From contig CAIRMR010000207.1 in the NCBI GenBank assembly GCA_903879715.1, positions 1-36,590 of the forward strand: a stretch of 36,590 nt of DNA. The letters run 5' to 3'. Below, piece by piece: positions 24,704-33,251 of the stretch. A program made the translations under genes and the position numbers. How positions within the stretch are numbered: position 1 is the stretch's first letter; the number at the start of each line of letters is the position of its first letter. The stretch is from an uncultured Bacteroidales bacterium. GTDB taxonomy: Bacteria > Bacteroidota > Bacteroidia > Bacteroidales > UBA4417. The notes under the pieces are model-generated. The model worked only from the letters and a program-made list of their open reading frames with translations. It ran no database searches and had not been told where the DNA came from.

Positions 24704-25758
24704 GGAACCCAGCTCTGAATATAAGGCTTTTAATTGTTTTCAGCGTAATGCTGACCGGATTTGTCATTTCGAATTTTGGATTTACTACTACCAGGCAGAG
24801 CGATTATGCCAATGAAATGACACAGGCGGTTGACCTCACCATTAAATGGTTTGAAATTATTCAGCAACAGAAAGAAATACGGAATATACATTCGGATGCA
24901 GTCTCAAATGTTCCGAACAATTTCATGTTAGGCGACGATTATACAACTACAACAACAACACTCGGTACGCTTAATGCAAAAGAAATTTCGGCAAATCCGG
25001 AATTTGCTGCACTGATGGTGCGATTAATCAAGGAAGCAGGAATTAAGGAAGGCGATAAAGTGGGCGTCATCTTATCCGGATCTTTCCCCTCGTTATCCAT
25101 ATCAACATTGGCAGCCTTGCAGACTATGAAACTGGATGCTTTAATCACGAGTTCTCTGGGAGCTTCATCCTATGGCGCAAATCAGGAAGGAGCCAGCTGG
25201 CTGGACATGGAAAACTGGATGATTGAAAACGGAGGATTAACGTATCATTCTTCTTTCGTTTCGAAAGGAGCGGAAAATGATATTGGCCTGGGTCTTGGTG
25301 ATGAGGGTAATATTATATTGGAAAATGCTGCCAAACGAAACAACCGGAAACTCTATTCCCCTCTCTGTTTATCTCAGGCTATAAGCGACAGGGTTAATTT
25401 GTTTACATCCAATAACATTCGATTACTCATAAATATAGGTGGTAATCAGGCCGCAATGGGAAGGTGTACTCATTCCGTTTCAATCCCAAATGGATTTAAT
25501 GAAAGTATACGGTTATGTGATGATGAGAACAGAGGAGTTATTCAGGAAATGAATGCAGTCGGGATCCCGTTTATTAACCTGTTAAACATTAAAGAACTTG
25601 CCGCCAGATACAATATGGATATCACTCCTGGTATTCAATATTCTGCCTCCCCAAATCTTTTCATGGAAACTCATAAAAATAAGATTGCAATAATGATTTC
25701 TATAATAATCAGCCTTCTTTTTGCATTTGTTTTAATACCCGGGAAAACAGGAAAATAA
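24700..25758 (+). CDS. pgsW: Poly-gamma-glutamate system protein PgsW
   Basis: A 352-residue protein when started at the ATG that overlaps the capC stop (ATGA); a longer in-frame start at 24667 lies inside capC and is less likely. It has an N-terminal membrane anchor (IRLLIVFSVMLTGFVIS) and a C-terminal one (IAIMISIIISLLFAFVLIP), with a ~300-residue domain between them, presumably in the periplasm (KEAGIKEGDKVGVILSGSFPSLSI; ALITSSLGASSYGANQEGASWLDME; LLINIGGNQAAMGRC). I recognise this as the gamma-PGA system protein PgsW, found next to PgsB/PgsC where PgsA is absent. Its biochemical job is not established. Last gene of the operon. Confidence 0.88.
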   Translation: MRNPALNIRLLIVFSVMLTGFVISNFGFTTTRQSDYANEMTQAVDLTIKWFEIIQQQKEIRNIHSDAVSNVPNNFMLGDDYTTTTTTLGTLNAKEISANPEFAALMVRLIKEAGIKEGDKVGVILSGSFPSLSISTLAALQTMKLDALITSSLGASSYGANQEGASWLDMENWMIENGGLTYHSSFVSKGAENDIGLGLGDEGNIILENAAKRNNRKLYSPLCLSQAISDRVNLFTSNNIRLLINIGGNQAAMGRCTHSVSIPNGFNESIRLCDDENRGVIQEMNAVGIPFINLLNIKELAARYNMDITPGIQYSASPNLFMETHKNKIAIMISIIISLLFAFVLIPGKTGK

Positions 25759-25935
25759 TCAATCGGCAAGCGCACAAACAACATACTAATGCAATAATTA
25801 TGAAATAAACCAGGTAATAAATATAAATTAATTGCCCAATTATGGGGCATAACCAAGAATTGATTTCCCGAATAAAGAAAATTTAAAATAATGATAATTA
25901 CGTAACACCAAAAATCAAATTAAAACGGTACGCTT

Positions 25936-28900
25936 ATGAAAAATTTAATTTTATTTCTAGCATTCTTTTCGCTCTTCGGAATGCGGGCTTACAATCAAAC
26001 AACTGTTACAGGAACAGTCAACGACAGTGATGGAACCATTCCCGGTGTTAATGTATCGGTCAAAGGAACAACGCTGGGAACAACCACCCAAAATAATGGT
26101 AAATATTCAATTACTGTTCCTTCAGGGTACGATATTCTTGTATTTTCATTTCTGGGAATGCAGACACAGGAAATCAGGATTGCAGGAAATGTACTGAATG
26201 TTGTTATGCTTACAGCTGCAGTCCAGCTTGAAAATGTTGTTATTACAGCGCTCGGGATTTCGCGTGATAAGAAGGCCCTCGCGTACACGGTTCAGGAGGT
26301 GGCAGGATCGGAATTAAGCAAGAATGGTAACAGCGACATTGTATCTTCCCTTGCCGCAAGAGCAGCAGGTCTCCAGGTTAAAAGTTCTTCGAGTAATGCC
26401 GGTGCTGCATCATATATGTCAATAAGAGGCGCGTCTTCGCTTACAGGGAATAACCAGCCATTGTTTGTTGTTGATGGGATGCCTATCAGTTCTGAAGCAT
26501 CGTATCGCGGCAGCACAGGCCAGTCAGGCGTATATTCATCAGCAAGAAGTATTGATCTTAATCCCGATGATATTGCATCAGTAAGTGTACTGAAGGGTGG
26601 TGCTGCCACTGCTCTCTATGGCTTGCAGGCTTCCAACGGGGTTATACTTATATCAACAAAAAAAGGAGGCTTAGACCAGAAGATGAAAGTCTCCCTCCAC
26701 TCTTCAGTTGGTTTTAAGAAACTTGGCAGGCATATTGAACTGCAAAATGAATATGGCCAGGGCCTGAATGGGAAATGGCTAAGTAAATACAACGGCGCAT
26801 GGGGTCCCAGGCTGGATACCTGCAGCTATTCCCTTGATCCCGCCCTCTGGTTGAATCCGTCAATTGACGTGGATGGTGCAATTGTGAGTAATAACAGTAC
26901 TTACGCCCCGACAAATACAGGAAGCCCTGTAAATGCATACGACCAGTATGAATTTTTTCAGACAGGAATGCTTTATAATAACAACATCAGTATTGAGGCA
27001 GGGAATAAAAGATCATCCTATTTCTTTTCAGTCGGGAATCTTAACGAAGAGGGAATAGTGCCGAATAATACTTTCAGCAGAACCACAATAAGGTTAAATG
27101 CCGACACAAAACTTTCAGAAAATGTAACTACCGGTGCCAATGTTATGTATGCCCATACAATAAATAACCTCATCAGGGAAGGCGGTACAAGTTCAGGCAT
27201 TGGAATAGGTTTATACAGAACTCCTGCGTCATTCAATAATGCTGCCGGGTATAAGCTTCCTGATGGAACGCAGAGGACATATACAGGCGTTAACGGGTCA
27301 TACAATAATCCTTACTGGACTGTCAACGAACAGTTCTTTAAAGATATCAACGACAGGTTTGTTGGTAACACTTTTGTTAAAGCAAAAATCAATGACTGGA
27401 TGTCCTTATCTTACAATGGTGGCCTTGACTGGTACCAGAGGAGGTATCAGGAAATATACAACTGGTATAGCCAGGGCAACCAGACCGGAAATCTGACAGA
27501 AAGGGCAGAATATCATATGATGTTTAATTCAGACCTGATTGTGAGTCTTAAGAAAAAAATCGGGGAGGACCTCCGAATCAACCTGAACCTGGGACAGAAC
27601 ATGTTTCAGCAAGATTACAAATACATTTCTGCCAGTACCTCAGGTCTTTCTATTCCCGGCCTTTATAATATAGATAACACAGGCTCACAGACTACGAGCA
27701 ATGGAACCTCGATGTACAGAACAGCCGCTCTTTTTGCGGATTTAAGCATTGATTTCAAAAACCTGTTATACCTGGGGGCTACGCTGCGAAATGAGTGGTC
27801 AACAACCATGCCTGAAGAAAAAATGTCAGCACTGTTCCCTTCCTTTAGCGCATCCTTTGTTTTTACTGAATTAGATGTACTGAAGAAAAACAAAATCCTT
27901 TCTTTTGGTAAATTAAGGGGATCATGGGCAAAAACAGCCAATATTGCAGGCCCTTACAGAACTTCATCATATTATGGTTCAGGAAGTGCAGGCGATTATT
28001 ATACCGGTGGTGTTTCTTTCCCATTCTTGGGTACTGCAGGTTATACAGTAGGAAATACAGTAGGGAATCCGAATTTAAAGCACGAAACTCAGACTTCTTT
28101 TGAGATAGGAACAGAATTGAAATTCTTAAATAACAGACTCGGCCTGGATGTATCCTATTTTCTGAATAAAAATACGGATCTTTTACTATCAGTTCCTATT
28201 GCAGCTGCATCAGGCTTTACAAGTGCTTATATGAATGCAGCATCAATGGAAAGCAAAGGAATTGAAATCAGCTTCTACGCAGTTCCGGTAAAAACTGCTG
28301 ATTTTACATGGGAATTCAGAGCAAATTATACCAGAATGAGAAATCCGGTAACAGGGTTAGCCGATGACGTGATTTACGTTATGCTTAACGGCGATACAAA
28401 AGCACAGATAAATGCTGCTGTGGGGCAGGATTATCCTACCATTTATGGTTTCGACTGGTGGCGTGATGTCAGCGGAAATGTTCTTATTAATGATGATCCT
28501 ACGGATACTCATCCCGACGGATTTCCATGGACCAATAATACCTCAACCGTGCCTCTGGGGAAAGTCAGTCCTGACTGGATAATGAATATCTTCAACACAT
28601 TCGCGTATAAAGGGTTCTCGTTAACAGCATTGGTTGATATAAAGAGCGGAGGATATGTAAACAACGGTACCCGATTCAATCTGAATTATTACGGACAGAC
28701 GGTTGAAACACTTGACAGAACTACTCCAACTGTTTTTGAAGGTGTTTACGGACATCTTGATGCAAGTGGAAACGTTGTATCCACTGGTGTAACTAACACT
28801 ACCGAAGTAATCAAGGATCAAACCTGGTACAGAGGGGAAAACAGTTTTACAAGCGGCGGCTCTGCAAATCAGGCGGTTGAAGATGCAAGCTGGGTTAAAC

Positions 28901-29127
28901 TGCGGGAAGTATCATTATCTTATACCTTCATGAAACCTTTCCTCGCCAAACTTAAAATGCAGGGGCTGGAATTGTATGCAACAGGAACTAACCTGATAGT
29001 ATCCAGTCCTTATAAGGGGGGTGATCCTGAAACAAGTGTTTACGGAGCAACAAACGGGCAAGGTTTTGATTATTTCGCAAGCCCGGGTTCTAAATCTTAT
29101 GTTTTCGGAGTAAAAGTTTCATTCTAA
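25936..29127 (+). CDS. SusC/RagA-type TonB-dependent outer-membrane transporter
   Basis: A 1063-residue protein with a signal peptide (MKNLILFLAFFSLFGMRAYNQ), a carboxypeptidase-regulatory-like domain (TVTGTVNDSDGTIPGVNVSV ... SFLGMQTQEIRI, about 24-105), a TonB-plug domain (LAARAAGLQVKSSS ... SIRGASSL ... PLFVVDGMPIS), and a 22-strand barrel ending SYVFGVKVSF. No STN signalling domain is present, so sigma/anti-sigma control is not expected. With the SusD partner 33 nt downstream it imports oligomers across the outer membrane. The 177-nt gap after pgsW may hold its own promoter; I found no clear TAnnTTTG there. Neighbours suggest gamma-glutamyl oligomers or peptides rather than glycans, and no glycoside hydrolase is present. 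Confidence 0.93.
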   Translation: MKNLILFLAFFSLFGMRAYNQTTVTGTVNDSDGTIPGVNVSVKGTTLGTTTQNNGKYSITVPSGYDILVFSFLGMQTQEIRIAGNVLNVVMLTAAVQLENVVITALGISRDKKALAYTVQEVAGSELSKNGNSDIVSSLAARAAGLQVKSSSSNAGAASYMSIRGASSLTGNNQPLFVVDGMPISSEASYRGSTGQSGVYSSARSIDLNPDDIASVSVLKGGAATALYGLQASNGVILISTKKGGLDQKMKVSLHSSVGFKKLGRHIELQNEYGQGLNGKWLSKYNGAWGPRLDTCSYSLDPALWLNPSIDVDGAIVSNNSTYAPTNTGSPVNAYDQYEFFQTGMLYNNNISIEAGNKRSSYFFSVGNLNEEGIVPNNTFSRTTIRLNADTKLSENVTTGANVMYAHTINNLIREGGTSSGIGIGLYRTPASFNNAAGYKLPDGTQRTYTGVNGSYNNPYWTVNEQFFKDINDRFVGNTFVKAKINDWMSLSYNGGLDWYQRRYQEIYNWYSQGNQTGNLTERAEYHMMFNSDLIVSLKKKIGEDLRINLNLGQNMFQQDYKYISASTSGLSIPGLYNIDNTGSQTTSNGTSMYRTAALFADLSIDFKNLLYLGATLRNEWSTTMPEEKMSALFPSFSASFVFTELDVLKKNKILSFGKLRGSWAKTANIAGPYRTSSYYGSGSAGDYYTGGVSFPFLGTAGYTVGNTVGNPNLKHETQTSFEIGTELKFLNNRLGLDVSYFLNKNTDLLLSVPIAAASGFTSAYMNAASMESKGIEISFYAVPVKTADFTWEFRANYTRMRNPVTGLADDVIYVMLNGDTKAQINAAVGQDYPTIYGFDWWRDVSGNVLINDDPTDTHPDGFPWTNNTSTVPLGKVSPDWIMNIFNTFAYKGFSLTALVDIKSGGYVNNGTRFNLNYYGQTVETLDRTTPTVFEGVYGHLDASGNVVSTGVTNTTEVIKDQTWYRGENSFTSGGSANQAVEDASWVKLREVSLSYTFMKPFLAKLKMQGLELYATGTNLIVSSPYKGGDPETSVYGATNGQGFDYFASPGSKSYVFGVKVSF

Positions 29128-29160
29128 AATTTGTCGGTTCTAACCTAAAAAAATAAAAAC

Positions 29161-30531
29161 ATGAAAAGTTCATATAAATTAAGGATCGCATTTCTGGCAG
29201 TAGCTATACTGTTGTTTACCGGATGTGATAAATGGATAGATCCGGATTTAAATATTGATCCGGACTTGCCATCAGATGTACCCATGAGTTTACTGGTTCC
29301 GACCATGGAACTCTCATTGTCCTATCAGCTCGGAGGAATAAGGGCTGTGAAGACTACAAACATTTACATGCAGCAGCTTAATGGTGTAGCCAGGCAATCC
29401 TACGGAGAAGCAAATTATATCCTGTCGCCAACTGATGTTGATGATTTCTGGAGAAGAATGTACTACCAGCCTATGATGGATGCAAACAGAATTATTCAGA
29501 AAGCCCAGGAGCTGAATTCACCGCATTATGCCGGAGTAGCAAAAGTTTGTCTCGCTCTTTCACTGGGGACAATGACCAACTTATTTGGCGATATGCCTTA
29601 TGATGCCGCATTTATGGGTGATCAGGGTGAAATTACGCCTGCTTATAACACCCAGCAGGAGATATATACAGTTATTGACGATCTTTTATCCCAGGCAATC
29701 ACTGATCTTGGTTCGACAACTAATATAATAGCTCTTTCAGGAGACATTATATACACCAATAACAGAACATCCTGGATAAAAGCAGCATATGCTGTAAGAG
29801 CAAGATATGCACTCAATAAGAAAGATTATGCCAATGCCCTTTCTTATATAGGTAATTCTTTTGCCGCAACGGATAAGCTTGTATTCACTTTTGGAACAAG
29901 TAATTCAGAATCCGGGCCAATGTATCAGTATGCAACGGTATCGTCCTATAAAAATGACATCAAAATGTGTAAGACATTTATCGATAAATTATCGGCCACT
30001 ACTGATCCGAGAAGAACTTTCTTTGCCAAAACATTAGGAGGAGCATATATTGGCAGTCCTGCCGGTTCGGAAGACGCGAATGCCTCAACACTGGGTACTT
30101 ATAATAACAGTGCGGCTGCCCCTGTTGTTTTAAGTTCGTATGCCGAAATGCAGTTTATCAAAGCCGAATGTTTGCTACGGCAAGCCACTCCTGACCCTGC
30201 CGGAGCCGCAGCCGCGTATAAAGCCGCAGTAGCGTCATCTGTTCTGGCTGTTACCGGAGCTGCTAATACGGCATGGCTGAATACAAACATCAATATTGAG
30301 GATGCCACTACTATTACTATCGAGAAAATTATCGGGCAGAAATACCTTGCAATGTATTCAACTGTTGTGCCTTACGATGATTACCGCAGAACTGGATTTC
30401 CCATACTCACATCTGTTGCCGGTGCCGGCCCTATCCCTTCAAGGTTCCCATATCCTCAGACCGAGATCTCCTACAATCCGAATTGTCCGGTTGTTACCGA
30501 TAACAATCAGAAACTCTGGATCTTTCAATAG
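29161..30531 (+). CDS. SusD/RagB-like surface lipoprotein (SusD-like-2 group)
   Basis: A 456-residue lipoprotein. The signal peptide ends in the lipobox LFTGC with the lipidated Cys at 22, followed by DKWIDPDLNIDPD. The body has the helical SusD fold: MYYQPMMDANRIIQKAQE, AKVCLALSLGTMTNLFGDMPYDAAF, a long helical hairpin region, then AEMQFIKAECLLRQ and IIGQKYLAMYS. These match the SusD-like-2 subgroup often found with peptide or non-glycan SusC partners. It caps the SusC barrel and selects the substrate. A strong terminator follows, so SusC/SusD form a separate transcript end. Confidence 0.92.
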   Translation: MKSSYKLRIAFLAVAILLFTGCDKWIDPDLNIDPDLPSDVPMSLLVPTMELSLSYQLGGIRAVKTTNIYMQQLNGVARQSYGEANYILSPTDVDDFWRRMYYQPMMDANRIIQKAQELNSPHYAGVAKVCLALSLGTMTNLFGDMPYDAAFMGDQGEITPAYNTQQEIYTVIDDLLSQAITDLGSTTNIIALSGDIIYTNNRTSWIKAAYAVRARYALNKKDYANALSYIGNSFAATDKLVFTFGTSNSESGPMYQYATVSSYKNDIKMCKTFIDKLSATTDPRRTFFAKTLGGAYIGSPAGSEDANASTLGTYNNSAAAPVVLSSYAEMQFIKAECLLRQATPDPAGAAAAYKAAVASSVLAVTGAANTAWLNTNINIEDATTITIEKIIGQKYLAMYSTVVPYDDYRRTGFPILTSVAGAGPIPSRFPYPQTEISYNPNCPVVTDNNQKLWIFQ

Positions 30532-30582
30532 ATCGGGATTAACGCCATCATATTTAAAAACAGAACAGTATAAATATCTGAT

Positions 30583-30637
30583 ATCCGGGAAGAATTTAAT
30601 TCAATAAAACAATAATTATTCTTCCCGGATTCTGTTT
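30583..30637 (+). terminator. Intrinsic terminator after the SusC/SusD pair
   Basis: A perfect 13-bp stem: ATCCGGGAAGAAT (30583-30595) with ATTCTTCCCGGAT (30618-30630), then TCTGTTTTAA. Confidence 0.88.
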
Positions 30638-30708
30638 TAACAGAATAAATTAAAAGTGTTTTGCGATTGTTTTAAATGTATTTTAGCCTCTGCTACAGGC
30701 TTAAGTAT

Positions 30709-30716
30709 TAAATTTG
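30709..30716 (+). promoter_or_regulatory. Candidate Bacteroidota -7 element TAAATTTG
   Basis: TAAATTTG fits TAnnTTTG and sits 17 nt before the ATG of the racemase-like gene, after a strong terminator, where a new promoter is expected. No exact -33 TTTG is found at the usual distance. Confidence 0.35.
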
Positions 30717-30732
30717 TTTCAAATTAAACGGA

Positions 30733-31716
30733 ATGGACAGATATGTTTACACTTTTCTTCTGCTTCTCTTTGTCTTCTTTCCTTTTGAGGAATCGGATGG
30801 TCAAACCACAACTGACCTGAAAGGCCTTTTTGAAAAGAAAGATATTACAATTGTAATAACTGATTCCGGTTTGGGCGGTTTATCTGTTATGAACGATATT
30901 GAAGAAAAACTTAAGACTTCGGGTAGTTTTAGTAAGGTACATTTAATATTTGTCAATGCACTGTTTGATGCTGCTACAGGATATAACTCGTTACAAACAC
31001 GGCAGGAAAAAATTACCGTATTGAACAAAGTTCTCACAGGCATAGGTTCACGGTATAATCCGGATATAATACTTATTGCCTGTAATACATTATCGGTCCT
31101 TTACAACGAAACAGATTTTGTCAGAAAGTCGAAAGTACCGGTAATAGGTATTGTTCAGGCAGGGGTCGACCTGATTTTGGAAAACCTGGAGAAAAATCCT
31201 GATTCAAGGGTTATCATTTTTGGAACCGAAACTACCATCGAAGAGGATAGCCATAAAAAAGCGCTGCTGCAAAATGGCATAAAAGGGGAGATGATTATTA
31301 CAAAAGCTTGTCCGCAGCTTCAGTCGTATATTGAACAGAACCCTTCAGGCGAGGAAACTGATATGCTGATTTCAGCATACGTAAGCGAGGTGCTTGAAAC
31401 TGTTCCTGCTGGTAATGGATTAGTATTTGCCAGCCTGAATTGCAGTCATTTTGGTTATTCTGAAATATTCTGGAAAAGAGCCATGGAAAGTTCGATGTTC
31501 AAATCAGGAGGAATTCTTAATCCGAATTTCACAATGGGAAATTTCCTGATGAAGAAAAAATACAGCTTCAGATATCCTGAAACAAAAATATCTTATCTGG
31601 TAGTTTCAAAGGTGGAACTGTTAAATGAGAAATCTATGTTCAGCTTATTTAATGCAAAATCGCCCGGATTGGCAGATGCGCTTGAAAATTATCAAATTAT
31701 TGAAGATCTGTTCTAA
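30733..31716 (+). CDS. Glutamate racemase-like protein with signal peptide (predicted periplasmic)
   Basis: A 327-residue protein of the Asp/Glu racemase family. The landmarks of MurI are present: ITDSGLGGLSV (42-52), IACNTLS with catalytic C117, and SLNCSHFGY with C237 (MurI: GCTHY). Unlike MurI, it begins with a hydrophobic export signal (YTFLLLLFVFFPF, then EESDGQ), so it should act outside the cytoplasm. The FAD..PYG segment of MurI is changed to FVNALFDAATGYN, and the protein is about 50 residues longer at the ends. It starts a probable operon with the histidine kinase (no gap) and the response regulator. A role could be switching the chirality of glutamate released from, or fed into, a gamma-glutamyl polymer. 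Both Cys residues are kept, so activity is plausible. Confidence 0.82.
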   Translation: MDRYVYTFLLLLFVFFPFEESDGQTTTDLKGLFEKKDITIVITDSGLGGLSVMNDIEEKLKTSGSFSKVHLIFVNALFDAATGYNSLQTRQEKITVLNKVLTGIGSRYNPDIILIACNTLSVLYNETDFVRKSKVPVIGIVQAGVDLILENLEKNPDSRVIIFGTETTIEEDSHKKALLQNGIKGEMIITKACPQLQSYIEQNPSGEETDMLISAYVSEVLETVPAGNGLVFASLNCSHFGYSEIFWKRAMESSMFKSGGILNPNFTMGNFLMKKKYSFRYPETKISYLVVSKVELLNEKSMFSLFNAKSPGLADALENYQIIEDLF

Positions 31717-33240
31717 ATGAATTTTCCGAAAACATATAACCGTGCTTTTATCTACGCAATTATCTTTACGGTAATTGTAACCCTCGCTGCAGTTTTTATA
31801 TTCGCTTCCCTCTCGAAATGGCAAAAAGCTCTTGTAAAAGAGAACCAGTCAACCTGCGAATCGTTTGCCATTAGGCTTCACGATTCAGCCATTAGTAAGA
31901 TAAATACTATTGGGCAAAAGGGGTTACTTGAAAATAAAAACCTTTCAACATCCGAGGTCAGACATATTGATTCAACACTGAAAAAACTATCAGAGGAACA
32001 GCTTAAAGCCGGGTCAGGGCTTGAAGGCGGTTTCTATCTATGCGGACCCGAAGAGTTTTACGGCTATTCATTTCCGACTTCGCCACCACCGGCTCCTGTC
32101 TATGGACCACCTCCCAGATCATACAACATTATTAAAAAGCAGTCATTAAAAACAGTAAAACAGAATAAACTCATAATTAACCTGCATTCTTTTAATGCTG
32201 CTGTATTTCCATTGGTCACCATGCCAATAACATATAACACAAAAGTAGTTGGTGCTGTATGGGTGAGGATTCATATCGAAAATGATCTGCCCATTATCAA
32301 ATTAAAGCAGGTTGTTAATATTGCAGCAGTTATATCCATAACCGGATTTTTTATCCTGATGCTCCTTTCGGCTTTATGGGGCGGCGAGATCAGCGGCATA
32401 AAAAAAGAGATGCAAAAAATAATGCTTGAACCTGAAGTCCGCCTGCGAAAAAGACGGGGAATTTTCGGGTATATTTCTTCAAGTATTAACGATTTACTGA
32501 ATACCATTTATAAAGACAACCTTCAGCGCAAAAAACTGGAACAGCAGCTCAATCAGAAAGAAAAACTTGCAGCACTCGGAAATCTGATTGCCGGTGTAGC
32601 TCATGAAGTTAAGACACCGCTTTCCATTATAAAGACAAGAATACAGATGTGGCAACAGGAAGTTCTGAAAAATCCTGAAATTGCTGAACATATTTCTCTC
32701 GAGTCAATGCAAATGGTAATTAATGAGACGAACAGACTCTCAGACCTGGTTAAACGACTTTTGATTTTTTCAAGACCTATTGATAAAAAAATGAAGGAAA
32801 CAGATATAAACAGCCTTATTAAAGAAATAGTCAGTTTTATAAATGTTGAAAGAAACAATAAGTATATAACAGTCAACCTGTTGCTGAACGAAGGGATTCC
32901 GAAAATAATTGCAGATGAAAACTCTGTCAGGCAGGTATTTATCAATGTGCTTGAAAATGCATTTGAAGCAATGAACTCAGGTGGAGCGATAAATATAATT
33001 ACAGACAATGATTTTAAAAATAACCGGATAGTGATCCGAATCTCCGATACCGGGAAAGGAATTCCGGAAGAAATAATAAATAAAGTCTTTGAACCTTTTT
33101 TTACATCAAAAGAAGCGGGAGTTGGGCTGGGACTGGCAATATCTCATCAAATTGTGACCGCACATAATGGTGAAATATACTTTTCAGATAACTCTGACAA
33201 AGGAACTGACTGTATTATTAAATTACCTGTTTCTCAATAA
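31717..33240 (+). CDS. Sensor histidine kinase (NtrB/ZraS type)
   Basis: A 507-residue two-component sensor. Membrane segments at about 11-31 and 199-221 enclose a ~165-residue periplasmic sensor region with a proline-rich loop (TSPPPAPVYGPPPRSY). The cytoplasmic part has a coiled linker, the H box GVAHEVKTPLSI (H296), N box INVLENAFEAM, G1 DTGKGIPEE and G2 GVGLGLAIS. The periplasmic region could sense released glutamate or oligomers. ATG follows the racemase stop with no gap; the regulator starts 11 nt after its stop. Confidence 0.93.
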   Translation: MNFPKTYNRAFIYAIIFTVIVTLAAVFIFASLSKWQKALVKENQSTCESFAIRLHDSAISKINTIGQKGLLENKNLSTSEVRHIDSTLKKLSEEQLKAGSGLEGGFYLCGPEEFYGYSFPTSPPPAPVYGPPPRSYNIIKKQSLKTVKQNKLIINLHSFNAAVFPLVTMPITYNTKVVGAVWVRIHIENDLPIIKLKQVVNIAAVISITGFFILMLLSALWGGEISGIKKEMQKIMLEPEVRLRKRRGIFGYISSSINDLLNTIYKDNLQRKKLEQQLNQKEKLAALGNLIAGVAHEVKTPLSIIKTRIQMWQQEVLKNPEIAEHISLESMQMVINETNRLSDLVKRLLIFSRPIDKKMKETDINSLIKEIVSFINVERNNKYITVNLLLNEGIPKIIADENSVRQVFINVLENAFEAMNSGGAINIITDNDFKNNRIVIRISDTGKGIPEEIINKVFEPFFTSKEAGVGLGLAISHQIVTAHNGEIYFSDNSDKGTDCIIKLPVSQ

Positions 33241-33251
33241 AATAGACCAAC

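Noticed and set aside
25995-26609. Minus-strand ORFs opposite the SusC gene
   Set aside because: Shadows of the carboxypeptidase-regulatory-like and plug domains; no independent signals.
32601-33008. 135-aa minus-strand ORF opposite the histidine kinase
   Set aside because: The longest antisense frame in the right half, but it is the complement of conserved kinase sequence and has low-complexity hydrophobic composition.
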